Shown: positions 27,368-35,613, numbered from the stretch's first letter. The stretch is DNA of 64,000 bases from Swingsia samuiensis (GCF_006542355.1 NZ_CP038141.1:1432001-1496000), one strand, 5' to 3'. Notes: generated by a model not told the origin, from the letters alone. Numbers and translations are program-made.

Positions 27368-28180
27368 ATGCACGGCCGTGTTCTTACGATAGCAGGAAGT
27401 GACTCCGGGGGGGGCGCAGGCATACAGGCTGATCTAAAGACGATTACGGCTTTAGGCGGCTTTGGCATGAGTGCGATTACGGCTCTTACCGCACAAAACA
27501 CGGTTGAGGTTAAAGAGGTTCATACCGTGCCGGTGTCGTTTATTCGGAAACAGATTCAGGCTGTGGTTACGGATCTCGGGGTAGATTGTTTTAAAACAGG
27601 TATGTTGGCATCCGCAGAGATTGTTCATGCGGTAGCGGATGAGTTGGATAACTGGAAAGGGATACCACTTGTTTTAGACCCGGTTATGGTGTCGACAAGT
27701 GGCTCGTCTCTTTTAGCACCTGATGCCATCAGTGCGGTGATAGAGCGGTTATTGCCACGCAGCACTATTGTAACCCCTAATATTCCTGAAGCAGAAATGA
27801 TGACAGGGATTGAGATTAAAACTTTGTCGGATATGCGGAGAGCAGCGGCTATCTTACAGCAAAAGGGTGCAAATTCTGTATTGCTGAAAGGGGGGCACCT
27901 TGAGAGCGATACATTAATTGATCTTTTGGTTTTAAAAAATGGTACTGAAATAGTTTTAACAAGCACAAAGATAAAAACGCGGCATACACATGGAACAGGG
28001 TGCACACTTGCGAGTGCGATTGCTGTTGGGGTAGCGCAAGGATATGCCGCGGAAAAGGCTGTTCGTCGTGGGAGCGATTATTTACGACAAGCATTGTTAA
28101 ACGCTCCCGGATATGGGCACGGTCATGGACCAGTAGATCATGGGGTGACGGTTCAAGAATATTGGAAGACTATTAAATAA
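27368..28180 (+). CDS. thiD: Hydroxymethylpyrimidine / phosphomethylpyrimidine kinase
   Basis: This 270-residue ribokinase-fold enzyme phosphorylates HMP and HMP-phosphate for thiamine synthesis. '[20 protein letters not shown]' near the N-terminus, '[12 protein letters not shown]' and '[14 protein letters not shown]' (anion hole and catalytic Asp region) are family hallmarks. It lies 5 bp after glmM. The last 8 bp overlap the 3' end of the convergent ctrA gene, and no terminator separates the two. Confidence 0.93.
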   Translation: MHGRVLTIAGSDSGGGAGIQADLKTITALGGFGMSAITALTAQNTVEVKEVHTVPVSFIRKQIQAVVTDLGVDCFKTGMLASAEIVHAVADELDNWKGIPLVLDPVMVSTSGSSLLAPDAISAVIERLLPRSTIVTPNIPEAEMMTGIEIKTLSDMRRAAAILQQKGANSVLLKGGHLESDTLIDLLVLKNGTEIVLTSTKIKTRHTHGTGCTLASAIAVGVAQGYAAEKAVRRGSDYLRQALLNAPGYGHGHGPVDHGVTVQEYWKTIK

Positions 28181-28934
28181 GTGCAGGTGAAGTGGTGCTT
28201 TGCAGAGGGGGTGTTTGAGGGAAATGGTTAGGGATTTTCTTAATATGAGGTAGAGTTGTACTTAATTCGTTTTGTAGAACATATCCACGCCCCCACACAG
28301 TAGTAATCAAGTTCTGTGCACCGGCTTTTTGAAGTTTTCTTCTTAATTTGCAAATAAAGACATCAATAATTTTCATTTCAGGCTCATCGATACCGCCATA
28401 TAAATGATTGAGGAATGCATCCTTAGTCAGAACGGAGCCTTTGCGGATTACAAGAAGTTCTAAAATAGCATATTCCTTACCCGTGAGGTAAAGGGGCTGG
28501 CTATTGATGGAAACGTTTTTACTGTTAAGATCCAGTTCTAGATTGCCAATAGTTAAGCGTGGTTCTGAAAAGCCACGAAAACGACGCGCTACTGCTTGTA
28601 AGCGAGCAACAAGTTCACCAGTATCGTAAGGCTTAGTCAAATAATCATCAGCACCAAGTGAAAAAGCTTTGATTTTAGCTTGAGGGCGTAAAAGACCGGA
28701 TAGAATAATAATAGGTGTTGTAATCTTTGCGGCACGAGCCCGGCGGATCACCTCATACCCTTCGATATCTTCAAGCAATAGTTCTAATACGACCACATCA
28801 TAATCATAGTGGCGAAGCATATCGATTGCTTCTTCACCGGACGTTGTATGATCCACCATGAAAGATGCTGTCCGCAACATGAGAGTAAGGTTGTTGGAAG
28901 ATTGAAGGTCATTATCGACAAGAAGAATACGCAT
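28173..28934 (-). CDS. ctrA: CtrA-family response regulator with Glu at the phosphorylation site
   Basis: This 253-residue protein has a receiver (~1-118) and an OmpR-type winged helix (~125-225) that is almost the CtrA signature: 'LTGKEYAILELL', 'FLNHLYGG', 'KIIDVFICKLRRKL', 'VWGRGYVL'. CtrA controls the cell cycle in Caulobacter and mainly motility in many other Alphaproteobacteria. Counting from the ATG, residue 51 is Glu (GAA codon at 28782-28784 on the minus strand) in 'VVVLELLLED', where Caulobacter CtrA has its phospho-accepting D51. One acidic-pocket residue is also changed (D7-N8-D9). The switch Ser ('IILSG') and Lys ('TKPYD') remain. The C-terminal tail of ~25 residues ends in Ala-Leu-Ile, without the Ala-Ala degron. 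It is divergent from fliI. AGGAG lies 8 nt before the ATG. Confidence 0.92.
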   Translation of the reverse strand: MRILLVDNDLQSSNNLTLMLRTASFMVDHTTSGEEAIDMLRHYDYDVVVLELLLEDIEGYEVIRRARAAKITTPIIILSGLLRPQAKIKAFSLGADDYLTKPYDTGELVARLQAVARRFRGFSEPRLTIGNLELDLNSKNVSINSQPLYLTGKEYAILELLVIRKGSVLTKDAFLNHLYGGIDEPEMKIIDVFICKLRRKLQKAGAQNLITTVWGRGYVLQNELSTTLPHIKKIPNHFPQTPPLQSTTSPALI

Positions 28935-29047
28935 TTTTTAACTCCTGAACTTATGAACAAATTATTACAACCAAAGATTGTATTTGTCGATAAAAAACAA
29001 CAAAAAATCACAAAAAGAATTAATCTTTCAATTTTGGGTTGTGGTTA

Positions 29048-29062
29048 TTAAGCGCTTTTTAA
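29048..29062. promoter_or_regulatory. CtrA-type box TTAA-N7-TTAA upstream of fliI
   Basis: TTAA-GCGCTTT-TTAA lies 42 bp before the fliI start, in the 170-bp gap shared with divergent ctrA. This is a perfect full-site match in front of a flagellar gene, a typical class of CtrA target. It could also act on ctrA itself, whose start is 113 bp away. Confidence 0.65.
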
Positions 29063-29104
29063 GGGTTGTATGGTTTGTTTGATGAGAGATGAGGTGGATA
29101 TAAA

Positions 29105-30466
29105 TTGCTTATTTTCAATGAATTAGATGGCTTTAGACAAAAATTTTCAGACATGAAATCTAATCATGCCTTTGGTGTTGTTCATAATGTCCGTGGATTG
29201 TGTTTAACGATTCGTGGGCTTGAGAGAATCATCTCTATTGGGGATAGGGTTACAATAAAATCACGTAACAATGATTATATACAATCTGAGGTTGTGTCTT
29301 TTGATAATGATCAGGCCACAGTGATGGTCTTTGGTTCTTTGGAGGGAATTGGGCCCGGTTGCGAAGCGCAGATTACATTGCAGGCTAGTTTGGCCCCCGA
29401 GTTGAAGGTGAGCGATGCGTGGTTAGGCCGTATTGTAGATCCTTTGGGAAGGCCGATAGACGGACAAGGGGCATTGTGTGCAGACGAATATGGTCAGCCG
29501 TTGAAAGCACTTCCTCCAGATCCGGCTTTGCGGGCCCGGTTGGGAGAGCGCATTGATTTAGGGGTAAGGGCGTTGGACGTTTTTACAACATGCCGGCAAG
29601 GGCAAAGATTGGGGCTTTTTGCAGGGTCTGGTGTTGGGAAATCTACTTTGCTGTCTATGTTGGCGCGTGGAACAGAATGTGATGTAGCCGTTATTTCACT
29701 GGTGGGAGAGCGTGGACGAGAGGTTCGGGAGTTTATAGAAGATAGTTTAGGTGAAGAGGGGCTAGCGCGGAGTGTGGTCGTTGTCGCAACATCTGATGCT
29801 CCACCCTTGATGCGACGGGATGCAGCCGTTTCAGCAATGACAATTGCAGAATATTTCCGTGACCAAGGAAAATCAGTTCTTCTGCTGATGGATAGCGTAA
29901 CGCGTTATTGCATGGCACTTCGTGAGATTGCGCTTTCATCAGGGGAGCCACCAGCAACGCGCGGGTATCCTCCATCTGTTTTTGCTGATCTGCCTAAATT
30001 ATTGGAGCGTGCTGGCCCGGGATATGCGCATCAAGGGATGATAACGGCGCTATTTACCGTTCTTGTTGAAGGAGACGACCATAATGAACCTGTGGCCGAT
30101 GCTGTAAGAGGTATTTTAGATGGTCATATTGTTTTGGATCGACGCATTGCAGAGCAGGGACGTTATCCAGCAATTGATGTTTTGCGTTCCTTATCGCGCT
30201 CTGTCCCAGGATGTCATTCTGTAAAAGAAACATATTTGGTGAAGAAAGCCCGAAGTATTATGGCTATCTATGACCGTATGGCCGATATGATTCGTTTGGG
30301 AGCTTATAAAGATGGTGCAGATCTGGAGGTAGATGAAGCCATTCGTATCATGCCTGCTTTAAAATTATTTCTTAACCAGATGAAAGATGAAAGAACGGGT
30401 ATCAATGATGCCTTTGAACAGCTGGCTCAGATTTTGAGTGAGGAAGAAAGTAGTGTGTCCTCATGA
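29105..30466 (+). CDS. fliI: Flagellum-specific ATPase FliI
   Basis: This 453-residue protein is the ATPase of the flagellar type III export apparatus, a relative of the F1 beta subunit. Walker A is 'GLFAGSGVGKSTLLSML' (P-loop residues 174-181), the Walker B region is 'VLLLMDSVTRYCMALREI', and 'ATRGYPPSVFADLPKLLERAG' is characteristic of FliI/YscN. The TTG start at 29105 has GAGG ~10 nt upstream; an ATG at 29153 would remove the start of the N-terminal beta barrel. The stop overlaps fliJ by 4 bp (ATGA). A CtrA box lies upstream. No other flagellar genes are in the window. Confidence 0.93.
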   Translation: MLIFNELDGFRQKFSDMKSNHAFGVVHNVRGLCLTIRGLERIISIGDRVTIKSRNNDYIQSEVVSFDNDQATVMVFGSLEGIGPGCEAQITLQASLAPELKVSDAWLGRIVDPLGRPIDGQGALCADEYGQPLKALPPDPALRARLGERIDLGVRALDVFTTCRQGQRLGLFAGSGVGKSTLLSMLARGTECDVAVISLVGERGREVREFIEDSLGEEGLARSVVVVATSDAPPLMRRDAAVSAMTIAEYFRDQGKSVLLLMDSVTRYCMALREIALSSGEPPATRGYPPSVFADLPKLLERAGPGYAHQGMITALFTVLVEGDDHNEPVADAVRGILDGHIVLDRRIAEQGRYPAIDVLRSLSRSVPGCHSVKETYLVKKARSIMAIYDRMADMIRLGAYKDGADLEVDEAIRIMPALKLFLNQMKDERTGINDAFEQLAQILSEEESSVSS

Positions 30467-30915
30467 GGTCGGTGGATCAATCAGGCCCGTTGGAATCTTT
30501 ATATAAACTTCGTTCTGACGAGTGTGATCAAATAGAACAGGTCTTTACATCTTATCATTTAAAAGAAAGAGAGGCGGAATCTCTTTGGAGAAGGTCTCTT
30601 CAAATTAAAAAGGAAGAACAGGAAAAAGCAGAAAATGCGCAGCGTTCAGGAGACGAGGCATCTATACAGGAGTTTAGTGTGTGGTTGCCCTATGGGCAAA
30701 AAGAAATCGAAGAAACATATAAGAGGTATCAAAAGGCCAAAGGAGAGTGTGAAGTCGCACATCAAGAGTTAATACAGGCTCAGGCTGCCCTTCAAGCTGT
30801 TGAGAAATTAAGAGAGCAGCATAAAGTGGCTGATGTACGTGCGAGTTTGCTAAAAGAGCAAATGATTTTGGATGAAATAGCCTTACGGCATTTTATCAGA
30901 CGCAGTTACTTTTAA
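30463..30915 (+). CDS. fliJ: FliJ-like flagellar export chaperone
   Basis: This 150-residue, highly charged protein is almost entirely predicted coiled coil, with Glu, Gln, Lys and Arg in heptads from residue ~10 to ~140 and very few aromatic residues. That composition and the 4-bp overlap with fliI fit FliJ, the central stalk of the FliI ring that also helps dock export chaperones. Sequence identity in this family is low, so the call rests mainly on position and coiled-coil character. Its last 33 bp overlap the 3' end of the convergent hypothetical gene. Confidence 0.72.
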   Translation: MRSVDQSGPLESLYKLRSDECDQIEQVFTSYHLKEREAESLWRRSLQIKKEEQEKAENAQRSGDEASIQEFSVWLPYGQKEIEETYKRYQKAKGECEVAHQELIQAQAALQAVEKLREQHKVADVRASLLKEQMILDEIALRHFIRRSYF

Positions 30916-31308
30916 TACGTGCGATAAATGTTGCCGTGTTCCAATAAGAGCGCATGTAACGGGGTGCTCTTTATCTCTGACAAAAGCGATGAGAAGTTCG
31001 GCATTACTGGGGAATAGATCGCTCTCCAGATAGAGAACCGGCGCCATTTCTTTCGTTTTCTCAGCAGTTTCGGCTGCGTGAGATAATAGGCGAGTGATTG
31101 CCTTCTCTAAGGCTGGTATGATGATTTCATGGGGAGAGGGATGCTCTGGTGCATGAGAAGAGACAAGCTCTGTCCAGCCCTCTTTTGTGACGAAAACAGG
31201 TATTCCGTCTGGAGGTGTTTGTCGTTCAGCGCGTAGGATAAGACCTGTCTGTGCAAGAGTAATAATATCGATGGCAGGGAAGAGAGAAGGGTCAAGAGAG
31301 ATCGACAT
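30883..31308 (-). CDS. Hypothetical cytoplasmic protein, 141 aa
   Basis: I do not recognise this protein. From the ATG at 31308 it reads 141 residues with a mixed alpha/beta pattern: 'FPAIDIITLAQTGLILRAER', then 'PVFVTKEGWTELVSSH', a helix with several Ala/Glu/Lys, and two strands 'MAPVLYLESDLF' and 'CALIGTRQHLSHVLKV'. No signal peptide or transmembrane segment is present. The longer in-frame extension to 31443 runs into the aminopeptidase gene and is rejected. The ribosome binding site is weak. It lies 73 bp after the aminopeptidase gene and overlaps fliJ convergently by 33 bp, so a flagellar role is possible but unsupported. Confidence 0.6.
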   Translation of the reverse strand: MSISLDPSLFPAIDIITLAQTGLILRAERQTPPDGIPVFVTKEGWTELVSSHAPEHPSPHEIIIPALEKAITRLLSHAAETAEKTKEMAPVLYLESDLFPSNAELLIAFVRDKEHPVTCALIGTRQHLSHVLKVTASDKMP

Positions 31309-31381
31309 AATGCGCTTTGAATATAAAATACTGGGGAAAGACCTCTCTATGAAGAGCTCATAGAGAGGAACGTAGGGATGG

Positions 31382-32656
31382 TTATTTTGTAATCCACTCG
31401 CCTGAACGCATGAGAGGAGTACGGTTCCCATCTTTAATGCCATCGAGGTCGATTTGGTCTGACCCGATCATCCAGTCAATGTGAATGAGAGAGTCATTTG
31501 CGCCACGTTTTAAGAGTTGTTCTGGGGATAGGCCATCTACATCATGCATACATGAGGTGTAAGCCTGCCCTAAAGCAATATGACTGGAGGCATTCTCATC
31601 AAAAAGGGTGTTGCGGTAGAGAATACCACTTTGAGAAATAGGAGAAGAGTGGGGAACGAGTGCTACTTCTCCAATTCGGCGTGCTCCGTCATCTGTATTC
31701 AATATGCGCTGAAGAACATTTTCCCCTTTGCTCGCATGCGCTTCGACAATACGGCCTTCCTCAAACGTGACAGAAATTTCATCAATTAAAGAACCTTGAT
31801 GAAAAAGAGGCTTGGTGCTGCTGACATGCCCATCCACACGATTGCAATGAGGTGTGGTGAAAATTTCTTCTGTTGGGATATTAGGGTTACAGACAACTCC
31901 ATTAAGTGCTTTCTCAGCTCCACCAGTCCATGCATGGCCATCTGCGAGGCCGACGGTTAGGTCTGTTCCCGGGCCTGAGAAATGCAGCGCATCGAAGCGC
32001 GTTTCATCCATGTATTTGGCTCGTGCATGAAGCCGGGCATTATGTTCTTTCCAAGCCTGAACGGGGTCTTCTTGATCTACGCGAGAGGCTTTAAAGATAC
32101 CATTCCACAGAGCCGCGAGAGCATCTTTTTCGGAAAGGTCAGGAAAAACCTGCATGGCCCAAGCAGGTGTCGCGCAGGCAATGATGTTCCAATTGACCGC
32201 AAATTGTGTAATGAGTTCCATCGCTGGGCGATTAGCTTTTGAGTTTGCTTTGTTTGCGCGTGCAATGCGTTCTGGATTTTGTTCGGCAAGGAGAGTGGGG
32301 TTGGCACCAGTGATGGCCATACGCGCGGCTCCTTCACGGAACGCACGAGCAATACCATCGGCCATCCATGTGGGGGCGATATCAAAAGCATCATCAGAAG
32401 CGTACATGTAACGTGCAAGTGTAGCTTCATCATCAGCGTAAAAAGTCGTAACTAAAGAAGAGCCAGCTTTATAGGCATGCTCTGTAATGCGGCGTATCAA
32501 AGGAACGGCATCAAGGGGAGCGGTAATAAGAAGCTGTTGCCCTGGTTGAACGTTTAAACCAATACGAACAGCAACTTCAGCTAAGCGATCAAGAAGTTGT
32601 TCATGAGAAAAATGAGAAGACACAGGCACGTTTGACTCTCTATGGGTTGGGTTCAT
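31382..32656 (-). CDS. M29 family aminopeptidase
   Basis: This ~424-residue protein belongs to the thermophilic aminopeptidase T/AmpS family (M29), cytoplasmic dimetal exopeptidases. It begins with 'LLDRLAEVAVRIGLNVQPGQ', the usual N-terminal helix. Further matches are 'ALHFSGPGTDLTVGLADGHAW', 'PTEEIFTTPHCNRVDGHV', a Glu-rich metal region ('SVTFEEGRIVEAHASKGE'), and C-terminal 'HIDWMIGSDQIDLDGI' with conserved metal-binding acids. Starts at 32656 (ATG), 32665 (ATG) and 32692 (TTG) are all possible; none has a strong Shine-Dalgarno. It is divergent from the glycosyltransferase gene at 32763. Confidence 0.88.
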   Translation of the reverse strand: MNPTHRESNVPVSSHFSHEQLLDRLAEVAVRIGLNVQPGQQLLITAPLDAVPLIRRITEHAYKAGSSLVTTFYADDEATLARYMYASDDAFDIAPTWMADGIARAFREGAARMAITGANPTLLAEQNPERIARANKANSKANRPAMELITQFAVNWNIIACATPAWAMQVFPDLSEKDALAALWNGIFKASRVDQEDPVQAWKEHNARLHARAKYMDETRFDALHFSGPGTDLTVGLADGHAWTGGAEKALNGVVCNPNIPTEEIFTTPHCNRVDGHVSSTKPLFHQGSLIDEISVTFEEGRIVEAHASKGENVLQRILNTDDGARRIGEVALVPHSSPISQSGILYRNTLFDENASSHIALGQAYTSCMHDVDGLSPEQLLKRGANDSLIHIDWMIGSDQIDLDGIKDGNRTPLMRSGEWITK

Positions 32657-32762
32657 TTTTCTCATCGTGACGGTTGGAGAGCAGAAGTTCAAGGCTTGAA
32701 AATGCCTCTGATAAAGACAGAAGGGAATTTAATGTGTGTCGTTGTAATATTAAGAGTGACAT

Positions 32763-33557
32763 ATGAACCCGGGATTACATATTTTCTCGGATAATCCTTC
32801 ACTTGATCAACGGCCTTTTGATGTTGCTGTTGTGATGCCAAGCTTGCTTCGGCCTTCGTTAAAGCGAGCGGTTGAATCTGTTTTTGCGCAGCATGGGAAT
32901 CTACGTGTCCAAATTATGATCGGTGTGGATACTACACCGCCCGAGGATGCTTTATTGGTCTTAGAAGAAGCTTTTCGTGAACGCCCGAAAGATTGGGTTA
33001 TTAATGTACTTTGGCCCGGCTATTCGACGTCCCAACGTCATGGAGGGTTGGGGCGTGCGAAAGATGGAGGTGTCCTGAGGAGTGTGCTTAGTCAGTTATC
33101 AAACGCACCTCGGATTGCTTATTTAGATGATGATAATTGGTGGGCACCCCATCATCTTCAGACATTGCTAGCCGCTATTGAAGGGTATGATTGGGCATGG
33201 GCTGGCCGTTGGTTTGTTCATCCCAAAACGCAGAGACCAATTTGTGAAGATCAATGGGAATCTGTCGGTCCAGGAGGCGGTATTTTCCGAGAAACGCAGG
33301 GCGGCTTCGTTGACCCAAATTGTTTAATGATTGATCGGACGCGTGTTCCAGAGGCGTTGGATTTGTGGAATCATCCAATGGCAGAAGATAAAACGCAACT
33401 CACAGCAGATCGGAATGTGTTTCGGTGGCTTAAAGAACGATCAGGTAGGCCAACGGGTGAATATTCATCATTTTATGTGGTGCGAGAAACAGATGGAATG
33501 CAGCCATTCCGTTTAAGATTTATGGGAGATTTATGGGAAAAGTCTGGGGAAGTTTAA
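32763..33557 (+). CDS. Family 2-like glycosyltransferase
   Basis: This 264-residue protein has a GT-A fold pattern. 'DVAVVMPSLLRPSLKRAVESVF' opens the nucleotide-binding region, 'IAYLDDDNWWAPHHLQTLL' gives the metal-binding DxD-type motif (near residues 120-130), and 'GGIFRETQGGFVDPNCLMI' resembles the acceptor loop. It has no transmembrane helix. Donor and acceptor cannot be told from sequence. It stands alone between divergent and convergent neighbours, with no other envelope sugar genes nearby. Confidence 0.75.
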   Translation: MNPGLHIFSDNPSLDQRPFDVAVVMPSLLRPSLKRAVESVFAQHGNLRVQIMIGVDTTPPEDALLVLEEAFRERPKDWVINVLWPGYSTSQRHGGLGRAKDGGVLRSVLSQLSNAPRIAYLDDDNWWAPHHLQTLLAAIEGYDWAWAGRWFVHPKTQRPICEDQWESVGPGGGIFRETQGGFVDPNCLMIDRTRVPEALDLWNHPMAEDKTQLTADRNVFRWLKERSGRPTGEYSSFYVVRETDGMQPFRLRFMGDLWEKSGEV

Positions 33558-33576
33558 TTCCCCTAGACATTAGCAA

Positions 33577-33861
33577 TTACATTGAACGAATGGTGCTGCG
33601 GCGTGGACGACGTTGTTGTCTTTGTTCGTCGAGAGGGCGTTGAGCACGTGAAGCTGCACGGGCTTCTCTCTCTTTGGCCGCTGTTTTTAATTCAATTTCC
33701 AATTCGCGAATGCGTTTTTGGATACTTTCTTTTAAAGCTGGGGATGTATGAGACTTCATGGATCCCAAAGTTTCTTTGAGGTCGCGAAGTTGTTTTTCTT
33801 TTTCCGCGTAGTTACGGCGGATCGGTTGATTGTCGGACAACTGTCCTTGAAAAGCACGCAT
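33577..33861 (-). CDS. Small basic coiled-coil protein, 94 aa
   Basis: This 94-residue unrecognised protein is mostly helical with heptads ('EKEKQLRDLKETLGSMK', 'IQKRIRELEIELKTAAKERE') and ends in a very Arg/Gln-rich, probably disordered tail from residue ~66. The composition would suit nucleic-acid or ribosome binding, which is inference only. The ATG at 33861 has only a weak upstream GAAAGA. It lies downstream of hisC in the same direction, with a 23-bp near-perfect palindrome 35 bp before its start. A spurious ORF is possible, but the codon pattern looks like that of real genes. Confidence 0.6.
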   Translation of the reverse strand: MRAFQGQLSDNQPIRRNYAEKEKQLRDLKETLGSMKSHTSPALKESIQKRIRELEIELKTAAKEREARAASRAQRPLDEQRQQRRPRRSTIRSM

Positions 33862-33895
33862 TTTTAAAATCTTTCAGCACGAAACAACAAAGAAA

Positions 33896-33918
33896 TGTCG
33901 TTCATGGCATGAACGACA
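33896..33918. repeat. Perfect 11-bp inverted repeat between hisC and the 94-aa gene
   Basis: TGTCGTTCATG (33896-33906) and CATGAACGACA (33908-33918) are exact reverse complements around one base. On the minus strand the downstream sequence is T-rich (TTTCTTTGTTGTTT), so it could be an intrinsic terminator for hisC. The symmetric 23-bp form would equally suit a dimeric repressor site for the 94-aa gene. The gap 33862-33997 also holds weaker hairpins around the hisC stop. Confidence 0.6.
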
Positions 33919-33997
33919 AATGAAACATGATCTACGCTTCACGATCTCTGAAAGGTTCATGGTTTCTGGGAAGAACGAGTGTTCTCCCCAAGTATTT

Positions 33998-35065
33998 TCA
34001 GGACTTTCCTGAAAGAATACTTTGCAGAGTATCTATAAGACGTTTGCAAGCCTCATCAGTTCCAATTGTGATGCGCAACCAGTTTTGAATGCGTGGTGTT
34101 GAGAGGTGTCGCACAATGATGGAGCGCTCGCGTAAAGCCTTGGCAAGTTCTCCCGCCTGATGTTCAGGATGATGGACGAGAATAAAATTGGAACGGGAAG
34201 GTAAGACGTCAAAACCTAATTGGCGCAGTGCAGGAATAAGTGTTTCTCGTGTTTGAATGACGCGAGCGGTAATCTTGTCTAACCATTCTTTATCTTTAAT
34301 GGCAGCAATGGCTCCAGCCTGCGCTGGGCGAGAGAGAGGATAAGAATTAAAGCTGTCTTTAACGCGATTTAGCCCTTCGATGAGTTCGGGTGAGCCTATT
34401 GCAAAACCAACGCGTAACCCGGCAAGTGCGTAAGATTTTGAGAGAGTTTGCACAATCAGAAGGTTGTCGTGCTTTTTGGTCAGCTCTATGGCTGAATCAG
34501 CTCCAAAATCCACATAGGCTTCATCAATCAGAACGGTTCGGTCTGCATGCTGGCGAGCAAGGTGAGCAATTTGGTCTAAAGATAAGGTCAGCCCGGTATT
34601 GGCGTTGGGGTTTGCAATAACGATTCCCCCGCAAGGGCCTTTATAATCTTCAATATCGATTTCAAACCGTTCATTGAGAGGGAATTGTTGGAAGGGCTGG
34701 CCGAAAAGCTCACAATAAACAGGATAAAAACCGTACGTGATGTCTGAAAATAAAAGAGGGGCATCATCATGAAAAAGTGCGCGAAAAGCATGCGCCAAGA
34801 CTTCGTCTGAGCCGTTACCCACAAAAACATTCTCTGTTGAGACATTAAAGCGTTCTGCTATGGCGTGACGGAGTTCTGTTGCCGTAGGGTCTGGGTATAG
34901 GCGTAAGTCATCTGACGCAGCAGAACGAATGGCTTCCAGCACTTTTGGGCTGGGGCCATAAGGGGATTCATTGGTGTTGAGTTTGATAAGATCTGCAACT
35001 TTGGGCTGCTCCCCAGGAACATAGGGGTGCAGATCGTGAACACGTTTGTTCCAGAAGCGGCTCAT
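33998..35065 (-). CDS. hisC: Histidinol-phosphate aminotransferase
   Basis: This 355-residue fold-type I PLP enzyme converts imidazole acetol phosphate to histidinol phosphate. It begins 'LHPYVPGEQPKVADLIKLNTNESPYGPSP' (here spanning ~12-40). It has 'GNGSDEVL', 'ANPNANTG', 'IDEAYVDF', and PLP lysine K210 in 'TLSKSYALAGLRVG'. 'RSNFILV' and 'LRITIGT' supply phosphate-binding arginines. Related HisC proteins can also act on aromatic amino acids. Its ATG overlaps the stop of the ankyrin gene by 4 bp, so the two are translationally coupled. No other his genes are present. Confidence 0.92.
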   Translation of the reverse strand: MSRFWNKRVHDLHPYVPGEQPKVADLIKLNTNESPYGPSPKVLEAIRSAASDDLRLYPDPTATELRHAIAERFNVSTENVFVGNGSDEVLAHAFRALFHDDAPLLFSDITYGFYPVYCELFGQPFQQFPLNERFEIDIEDYKGPCGGIVIANPNANTGLTLSLDQIAHLARQHADRTVLIDEAYVDFGADSAIELTKKHDNLLIVQTLSKSYALAGLRVGFAIGSPELIEGLNRVKDSFNSYPLSRPAQAGAIAAIKDKEWLDKITARVIQTRETLIPALRQLGFDVLPSRSNFILVHHPEHQAGELAKALRERSIIVRHLSTPRIQNWLRITIGTDEACKRLIDTLQSILSGKS

Positions 35066-35562
35066 GCTTTTACTCCATTAAAGAGAGACATCATATTTTG
35101 ACGTTCTGCAAAGTCCCGTGCAGATACGCCGTCTATGTCTTTAAGATCTGGGTTGGCTCCTCTTTCCAAAAGGAAACGCGCCATATCTTCACGGCCAAAC
35201 ATAATGGCGAACATTAAAGGGGTGCGCCCTGAGAAATTGGCATGATCAATGTGAGCGCCATGTTCTAATAAAAGAGTCGCAATATCGATTTGGCCTTTAA
35301 AAGCTACCCCAGACAGAGCTGTCGCTCCCTTAAGGTCAAGCACATTAGGGTTCGCACCATTTTTAAGTAAAAGCTGAACCGCATCAATGTTGCCATTATA
35401 TGAGGCAACAATTAACGCCGTATAACCCCGGCTGTCGGCCGCATCAATGGTCATGCCAGCATCAAGGAACTGCTGCAATAAATCATGATTCCCATCCCGA
35501 GCGGCATCAACGAACAAGGCTGTAATTTGTTCAGGAGTGAAGTTGGTATCTGGGTGGCTCAT
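35062..35562 (-). CDS. Ankyrin repeat protein
   Basis: This 166-residue protein consists of about four to five ankyrin repeats (~13-150), seen as recurring 'GYTALIVASYNGNIDAVQLL', 'GATALSGVAFKGQIDIATLL' and 'GRTPLMFAIMFGREDMARFL' units. There is no signal peptide, so it should be cytoplasmic. Ankyrin repeats bind other proteins; the partner here is unknown. The stop overlaps the hisC ATG by 4 bp, an arrangement that ties its translation to a histidine-synthesis enzyme. Confidence 0.88.
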   Translation of the reverse strand: MSHPDTNFTPEQITALFVDAARDGNHDLLQQFLDAGMTIDAADSRGYTALIVASYNGNIDAVQLLLKNGANPNVLDLKGATALSGVAFKGQIDIATLLLEHGAHIDHANFSGRTPLMFAIMFGREDMARFLLERGANPDLKDIDGVSARDFAERQNMMSLFNGVKA

Positions 35563-35613
35563 GGTTCATTTAGTTCCCGTATAAAAGGGGTAATGTGTTT
35601 ATATAAGATTAGG

